A DNA stretch of 26,562 nucleotides from 2-01-FULL-49-22 sp036507655 (GTDB lineage: Bacteria > Patescibacteriota > Saccharimonadia > Saccharimonadales > UBA10212), in assembly GCA_036507655.1 (NCBI GenBank), contig DATCIS010000033.1, positions 1 to 26,562 on the forward strand, read 5' to 3'. The notes under the pieces are model-generated. The model did no database searches. It was not told the origin of the DNA and saw only the letters and a program-made list of their open reading frames with translations. The translations under genes and the position numbers were made by a program. Positions 23,401 through 26,562 of the stretch are shown in pieces (the stretch's first letter is position 1; each line of letters begins with the position of its first letter).

Positions 23401-23975
23401 GTAACAGCAATCTTGCGCTTGCGGTCAATCTTGACATAAAGTGCGCCGCCGGCTGCGGTCTCGAACTCCAGCCAAGCACCACGGACAGGTATGACCTTGG
23501 CGCCATATAAGTTGTTAGTGCCGTATGGGTCGGCTGTGAAGAAGACACCGGATGAGCGGATTAGTTGGCTAACAACTACTCGTTCAGCGCCGTTAATAAC
23601 AAACGTACCGTGGCTGGTCATCCACGGGTAATCGCCCAGGTAAATCTCCTGCTCTCTAACTTCTCCCGTGACCTTGTTCGTTAGCTCCACAACAGCCTTC
23701 AGAGGCGCTTCAAAGCTGACATTATTCTCATGAGCCTCAGACTCGGTCATCTTCGGCTCTTCGAAGTGGTATTTCTTAAAAGAAAGACTTAGTTTTGTAC
23801 CGGTGTAATCTTCAATCGGGCTGATCTCTTCGAGTAATTCGCCCAGCCCTTCTTTGACAAACCACTGGAACGAACTGCTTTGGTGTGACACCAAATCCGG
23901 TGCTTCCAAAACTTCATCAATGTTTGTAAAGTACTGCCGCGGTAATAGATCCTGACTCTTTGCTTTGGCCGTCAA
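20436..23975 (-). CDS. rpoB: RNA polymerase beta subunit
   Basis: The second large catalytic subunit of RNA polymerase, about 1179 aa. There is no ATG or GTG start near; TTG codons at 23981 and 23975 are both possible. GGGGAG lies 7 nt before the TTG at 23975 but only 2 nt before 23981, so 23975 is preferred. Conserved parts are GDYPWMTSHGTFVINGAERV, the rifampicin region SQLSQFMDQINPLSELAHKR then RLSSMGPGGLSRERAGFEVR (about 386-425, with the Asp, His and Ser contact residues unchanged), and the GRHGNKGVIARILP block. An Ala/Asp/Glu-rich tail of about 45 residues follows the usual C-terminus. rpoC follows after 4 nt. No rplJ/rplL genes precede it; clpP does. Confidence 0.98.
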   Translation of the reverse strand: MTAKAKSQDLLPRQYFTNIDEVLEAPDLVSHQSSSFQWFVKEGLGELLEEISPIEDYTGTKLSLSFKKYHFEEPKMTESEAHENNVSFEAPLKAVVELTNKVTGEVREQEIYLGDYPWMTSHGTFVINGAERVVVSQLIRSSGVFFTADPYGTNNLYGAKVIPVRGAWLEFETAAGGALYVKIDRKRKIAVTTLLQALGLSREQIKDAFAHVNKGETNYIDATFEKDPASSSNEALIEVYRRLRPGDLATVDNARSLLENMLYSFKRFDFGRVGRYKINKRLDLDVPNTTKNRVVSIEDLKAIIAEIIRLNNTQEPADEIDSLANRRVKLVGELVQRQFRIGLLRMERNAKDRMSMSEIETVTPAQLINARPVVAAVREFFASSQLSQFMDQINPLSELAHKRRLSSMGPGGLSRERAGFEVRDAHATHYGRICPVETPEGANIGLVLNLASYARINEYGFIETPYRRVVNAVTAKQATGHIAATDFKNARGKLIVKRGAIITAAAAKKLAAVKERKTWPVKAKLTNEIVYLDASEEEQAIIAGAGNEVDENSYFTSPRVSARVRLNPGEVDANEVTHMDASRSQTIGSSAGLIPFIEKNYVLRSLMGSNQQRQAVPLIKSEAPIVGTGFESVVAQNTGQMVLAKEDGQVLKAASDEVVVKYKSGKRATYHPVHFVRSNEGSSINQVVVVSSGDKFKAGQPLIEGMSIAGGELALGKDLLVAFMPWSGYNFEDAIIISRRLVEDDSLTSIHIVDFMTEVRETKLGPEIVTRDIPNVSEDALRHLDEDGIVRIGAEVHPGDILVGKITPKGEQELSSEERLLRAIFGEKAKEVRDTSQRMSPGRHGKVVGVKVFSRVSGHELKAGVIMQIQVFVAQMRKISVGDKLGGRHGNKGVIARILPAVDMPFTEDGKPVDIILNPLGVPSRMNIGQLFETHLGMAAQALGIRVASPAFNGVPIAKIKQLLKQAGLPKDGKQQLYDGRTGEPFRERTTVGYMYIIKLNHMVTDKIHARSTGPYTMVTQQPLGGKAQNGGQRFGEMEVWALEAYGAAHTLQEMLTIKSDDVYGRAKAYESIIKGTEIQGPKVPESFNVLVKELQGLGLKVDLMEKGKVVDAEEILAENIKYEAKHTPSVAAPQEIVNEADIAEGAIVSDMALADAAVGKAGASASLPSEDDLKVEGS

Positions 23976-24025
23976 AAGCAATGCTCCCCTTAATCTAGTT
24001 AGTTGTAACCTTAGTGCGTATGGTT

Positions 24026-24038
24026 TGAGCGAAGCTCA
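24026..24038 (-). other. Hairpin in the rpoB leader
   Basis: On the coding strand TGAGC, loop TTC, GCTCA forms a 5-bp stem, flanked by CGTA and TACG that could extend it across an internal loop. It lies in the middle of the roughly 130-nt leader between the predicted rpoB promoter and the TTG start. Nothing else is recognisable in that leader. No run of T follows, so it is not a terminator. Confidence 0.3.
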
Positions 24039-24115
24039 CTACGTTCAATGCTTTTTTCCAGAGTCCTAAATTATGACACCAAAATAGCACCAAAGTACTC
24101 TACTTCTTACAGATT

Positions 24116-24144
24116 AGGATACAGAATTAAGATTTAAGAATCAA
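24116..24144 (-). promoter_or_regulatory. Candidate promoter of rpoB-rpoC
   Basis: On the minus strand TTGATT (24144-24139), 17 nt, TATCCT (24121-24116). The predicted start near 24109 gives a leader of about 130 nt. It is the best match in the 194- to 200-nt gap between clpP and rpoB. Confidence 0.5.
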
Positions 24145-24154
24145 GGGGTTGGGC

Positions 24155-24179
24155 AAAAAAACGTTGTAGAATTGTCTAC
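24155..24179 (-). terminator. Weak intrinsic terminator after clpP
   Basis: On the minus strand GTAGA (24179-24175, sharing the clpP stop codon), loop CAAT, TCTAC (24170-24166), then AACG and seven T (24161-24155). The stem is only 5 bp and 4 nt separate it from the T-run, so termination is probably partial. It is followed at once by the predicted rpoB promoter, which fits a transcript boundary. Confidence 0.4.
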
Positions 24180-24778
24180 CTACGAGCGATGACTTTATCA
24201 ACCAAGCCATATTTTTTGGCGTCTTCGGCGGTCATCCAATAGTCGCGGTCGACGTCTCTTTCAATTTTGCTGACCGGCTGACCGGTGTTCTTGGCCAAGA
24301 TTTCATTCATCAGCTTCTTAATGCGGATGCCTTCCCTTAAGTCGATCTCCAGATCGGTTATTTTGGCCCTTTCAGCAGCGGCGCTCGGCTGGTGAATCAT
24401 CACCGTAGCGTGCGGCAGCAATAAACGCTTACCCTTGGCGCCGGAGCTTAACAAAAAGGCTGCGGCACTGGCATTAACCCCTATGCCGACTGTCTGTATG
24501 TCGCTCTTGACATACTGCATTGTGTCATAAATGGCAAAAGCGTTATAAACGCTGCCGCCAGGGCTGTTTATGTAAAAAATTATATCTTTGTCGGGGTTTT
24601 CGTTCTCCAAAAATAACATCTGGGCGACTACCAGGTTGGCCGTGTGTTCGTTAACGTCGTCGCCCAAGAAAATTACTCGGTCTTTTAGCAAGCGGCTATA
24701 GATATCATAAGCCCGCTCATACCGCCCTTCCTGCTCAATAACAGTCGGAACTAAAATCTGGCTGCTTGGTTTATCCAT
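24176..24778 (-). CDS. clpP: ATP-dependent Clp protease proteolytic subunit
   Basis: The serine peptidase ring that degrades unfolded proteins delivered by ClpX/ClpC-type ATPases. The protein is 200 aa, typical. The start region matches the family: PTVIEQEGRYERAYDIYSRL then LKDRVIFLGDDV. The catalytic triad is complete: Ser104 in NASAAAFLL (the usual ASMGAFLL is altered to ASAAAFLL), His129 in MIHQP and Asp179 in DVDRDYWM. GPGG-like oxyanion loop residues NSPGGSVYNAFAIYDTMQ are present. ATG at 24778 has no ribosome-binding site, and the -10 box ends 8 nt upstream, so its mRNA may be leaderless. A perfect CIRCE operator overlaps the promoter, implying HrcA heat-shock control. It sits beside tig, so two protein-folding and turnover genes are adjacent. 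Confidence 0.98.
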   Translation of the reverse strand: MDKPSSQILVPTVIEQEGRYERAYDIYSRLLKDRVIFLGDDVNEHTANLVVAQMLFLENENPDKDIIFYINSPGGSVYNAFAIYDTMQYVKSDIQTVGIGVNASAAAFLLSSGAKGKRLLLPHATVMIHQPSAAAERAKITDLEIDLREGIRIKKLMNEILAKNTGQPVSKIERDVDRDYWMTAEDAKKYGLVDKVIARR

Positions 24779-24786
24779 GCGGTTAA

Positions 24787-24816
24787 AGTATAGGGCAAAT
24801 AATTAGCACTCGTCAA
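24787..24816 (-). promoter_or_regulatory. clpP promoter, leaderless architecture
   Basis: On the minus strand TTGACG (24816-24811), 18 nt, TATACT (24792-24787). Only 8 nt separate the -10 box from the clpP ATG, so transcription should start at the A of ATG or within 3 nt of it. There is no ribosome-binding site. The -35 box lies inside the CIRCE element. Confidence 0.7.
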
Positions 24817-24829
24817 GCCAGAGTGCTAA
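24803..24829. promoter_or_regulatory. CIRCE operator (HrcA binding site)
   Basis: TTAGCACTC-N9-GAGTGCTAA, a perfect match to the CIRCE consensus with the exact 9-nt spacer. CIRCE is the operator of the heat-shock repressor HrcA, normally found at groESL and dnaK operons. Here it lies between the tig stop and the clpP promoter, covering the -35 box and part of the spacer, so bound HrcA would block clpP transcription. No hrcA gene is in the window. Confidence 0.95.
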
Positions 24830-24831
24830 CT

Positions 24832-26112
24832 TTATTTCTGACTGTAACTTACTAATTTGGCGATGGTTTTTTCGGTCATCAGGCGGGCTTCGATGTCGCT
24901 GCGAGCCTGGGGTTTATCAAGTTCGGCACGCATGGTTTCGTCCTGATATTGTCCTTTTAAGATTTTGATTCTTTTTTCGACTTCATCGGGCGTGACCTTA
25001 ATTTCCTCCCTCTCGGCGATTTCCCCCAAAATAATTCCGGCCTTGACGCGTTCTTCAGCCCTCGGGCGCTGCCTGTCACGGTGCTGTTGCTCAGTTATAC
25101 CCTCCTCCTTCAAATGCTCCAGCCATGTCTGGCCTCGATAGGATAAGTTGCGTTTTTCTTCACCTTCCATCCGCATGATGTCTTCATTAACCAGACTTTC
25201 AGGTATTTCAACCTCTGAGCGAGCAACTACTTCGCCAATCAAACGGTTCTCAAAGTCCCTATCAAGCTGCTGCTGTCTCTCTGTCTTGATTTGTTTCTTA
25301 ACGTCGGCTTTGAACTCCGCCAGCGTTTTGAACGGCCCGATTTTAGCGGCAAAAGCGTCATCCGGCTTCGATTCTTTTAGCTCATTAACTCTTTTAACAT
25401 ATACATCGAAATCTACAGCCTTATTTTGCATAGCTGCGACTGAGTAATCCGGTGGAAATTTGACGTTAAATTCTTTCTTCTGACCTGCCACAGCGCCTCT
25501 TAAATTATCTTCGAACCCGGGGATAAAGCTGCCGCTGCCTAAAATCAATGGATAATTCTTGGCGTCCGTACTGGCTAGCGGTTTTCCGTCCTTGTCCTTA
25601 CCTTGGAAATCAATAACCACTTCGTCGCCGTTTTTGGCCGGATGGTCTGTTGCTTTACGCTCAGCCACCCGTTGTTGCAGTGATTTTATGACTTCGCTGA
25701 CATCAGGAGCGGTTACAGAGGCGGTCTTTTTATCGATTTTAATTTTTTTATAGTCCGGCAGGGTCGCTTGTCCGACTGTTTCAGTTTCGACTTCGAACAG
25801 CAAATCGCTGAAGGGCACGAATTTTTTAAGCTGGATCTGAGGTTGGCCTACAGGTCTCAGGTTCTGGCTGCCGGTGGCTTGGCTGTAAAAATGGTTGAGC
25901 GCGTGTTCCATGAATTCATCGAGCAACAGTTTTCGGTCAATATTTTTCTCGACCATCGCCAAAGGCGCGCTGCCGGCTCTGAATCCTGGTACCTGAACGC
26001 GATGCCTGAAATGCGCCAATACATGCCGCTTGATAGGTTCCAAGTCGGCAGTATCAGCTGAAACGGCCAGCTTGACCTTAGTTGGACTTAAATCAGTCCT
26101 CTCAACGCGCAT
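24832..26112 (-). CDS. tig: Trigger factor, ribosome-associated chaperone
   Basis: A chaperone that binds L23/L29 at the tunnel exit and shields nascent chains. The protein is 426 aa, full length. The ribosome-docking signature is GFRAGSAP (43-50, family GFRxGxxP). An FKBP-type prolyl-isomerase domain spans about 160-243, starting NGDEVVIDFQGKDKDGKP and including SFIPGFEDNLRGAVAGQKKE. The C-terminal chaperone arms follow to the end (about 250-426), rich in charge and helix-forming residues. ATG at 26112 has no clear ribosome-binding site, and a perfect TATAAT lies 8 nt upstream, as at clpP. It follows hisS by 25 nt; its stop is 2 nt before the CIRCE element. Confidence 0.97.
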   Translation of the reverse strand: MRVERTDLSPTKVKLAVSADTADLEPIKRHVLAHFRHRVQVPGFRAGSAPLAMVEKNIDRKLLLDEFMEHALNHFYSQATGSQNLRPVGQPQIQLKKFVPFSDLLFEVETETVGQATLPDYKKIKIDKKTASVTAPDVSEVIKSLQQRVAERKATDHPAKNGDEVVIDFQGKDKDGKPLASTDAKNYPLILGSGSFIPGFEDNLRGAVAGQKKEFNVKFPPDYSVAAMQNKAVDFDVYVKRVNELKESKPDDAFAAKIGPFKTLAEFKADVKKQIKTERQQQLDRDFENRLIGEVVARSEVEIPESLVNEDIMRMEGEEKRNLSYRGQTWLEHLKEEGITEQQHRDRQRPRAEERVKAGIILGEIAEREEIKVTPDEVEKRIKILKGQYQDETMRAELDKPQARSDIEARLMTEKTIAKLVSYSQK

Positions 26113-26120
26113 ATCTCAAG

Positions 26121-26126
26121 ATTATA
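26121..26126 (-). promoter_or_regulatory. -10 box of tig, leaderless architecture
   Basis: A consensus TATAAT on the minus strand lies between the hisS stop and the tig ATG, with 8 nt (CTTGAGAT) before the start codon. The expected transcription start is at or next to the ATG. No good -35 box is visible at 16-18 nt, so strength is uncertain. The same 8-nt spacing occurs at clpP. Confidence 0.5.
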
Positions 26127-26137
26127 CACTTGGCGAG

Positions 26138-26562
26138 CTACATTTCGGCTTGTGATCGGTGGCGCGCCGCCAGAGTGCTTACCAGCCGCTCAAACGACAG
26201 TTCTTTCTCTTCTCCGCTCCGCAAGTCTTTCAGCTTGAATCGTCTGGTTGCTATCTCATGCTCGCCTAGAAATATCACATATGGTATGCCGCTTTTGACT
26301 GCGCTTTTTAACATAGCGTCAACTTTGCGGCCGGTGGTGTCGACCGCCAGTCGTAATCCTTCTTCCCGCAAGTCGGACAAAATCTGCTGCGCTGATTCAT
26401 AGACATCGCCTATCAGTACTACTGTTACGTCGGTTTCCGGCTCGAATTTGGGCATCAGTTTATGGCCATCCAAAAACATCTGCAAGGTAACGTCGCCCAT
26501 TCCAAAGCCAACGGTCGGTACAGGTTCGACGCCAAAAGCACCTACTAGCGCATCGTAGCGTC
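26138..26562 (-). CDS. hisS: Histidyl-tRNA synthetase, C-terminal part (cut by window edge)
   Basis: Class II synthetase charging tRNA-His. Only the last 140 residues are present; the gene continues beyond the right edge. The frame is open to the edge, so the methionine at 26500 is internal. The first residues, RYDALVGAFGVEPVPTVGFG then MGDVTLQMFL, match the HisRS (G)RYDxL block and the motif 3 region, but the usual GxERL arginine-containing end of motif 3 is replaced by GDVTL. The rest is the anticodon-binding domain: VTVVLIGDVYESAQQILSDL, RLAVDTTGRKVDAMLKSAVK and SGIPYVIFLGEHEIATRRFK. The stop is 25 nt before tig. A HisRS paralogue is possible, but the intact anticodon domain favours a true HisRS. 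Confidence 0.92.
   Translation of the reverse strand, partial: RYDALVGAFGVEPVPTVGFGMGDVTLQMFLDGHKLMPKFEPETDVTVVLIGDVYESAQQILSDLREEGLRLAVDTTGRKVDAMLKSAVKSGIPYVIFLGEHEIATRRFKLKDLRSGEEKELSFERLVSTLAARHRSQAEM

Noticed and set aside
24803..24829. The inverted repeat after tig as a transcription terminator
   Set aside because: It matches CIRCE exactly, there is no T-run after it on either strand, and it overlaps the clpP promoter.

Overview
The window is almost entirely one long block of minus-strand genes for translation, transcription and protein quality control, about 26.5 kb with no convincing plus-strand gene. It reads as a Candidate Phyla Radiation (Patescibacteria) bacterium, most likely Saccharibacteria (TM7). 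Three things support this. Ribosomal protein L30 (rpmD) is absent: the L15 gene starts 2 nt after the S5 stop. S14 is the 89-residue form without zinc ligands. Finally, TGA is used as an ordinary stop (for example in the ATGA overlaps at rpmC/rpsQ, rpsQ/rplN and rplN/rplX), which argues against Gracilibacteria and Absconditabacteria, where TGA means glycine. The Saccharibacteria label is an inference; the CPR label is firmer.

Layout, in transcription order from the right edge to the left. (1) 26562-24176: 3' end of hisS, tig (trigger factor), clpP. A perfect CIRCE operator sits between tig and clpP, and both tig and clpP have a -10 box 8 nt before the start codon, so both may be leaderless. 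(2) 23981-16622: rpoB-rpoC, with a promoter and about 130 nt of leader. The beta' subunit has lost the cysteines of both of its zinc sites. (3) 16549-13560: rpsL-rpsG-fusA (str operon), whose EF-G has NKIN instead of NKxD. (4) 13490-10438: a cassette inserted between fusA and tuf, made of a glycogen-debranching-type glycoside hydrolase, a GT4 glycosyltransferase and a small unknown protein, preceded by nested inverted repeats. (5) 10326-8481: tuf with its own strong promoter, an acidic unknown 106-residue protein, and rpsJ. (6) 8355-1: rplC-rplD-rplW-rplB-rpsS-rplV-rpsC-rplP-rpmC-rpsQ-rplN-rplX-rplE, then an undescribed 36-residue ORF, then rpsN-rpsH-rplF-rplR-rpsE-rplO (cut by the window edge). 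A promoter and structured leader lie in front of rplC.

Gene packing is extreme: most ribosomal genes overlap by 1-4 nt or are separated by less than 10 nt, so the few longer gaps stand out and each carries a readable promoter or structure. The longest non-coding gap is 194 nt (rpoB leader), so no stretch over 300 bases lacks a gene. No tRNA, rRNA, CRISPR array, insertion sequence or origin was seen.

The most interesting items are the 36-codon ORF that exactly fills the rplE-rpsN gap with its own ribosome-binding site, the apparently zinc-free RNA polymerase beta', the EF-G guanine-specificity substitution, and the HrcA/CIRCE-controlled, leaderless-looking clpP.
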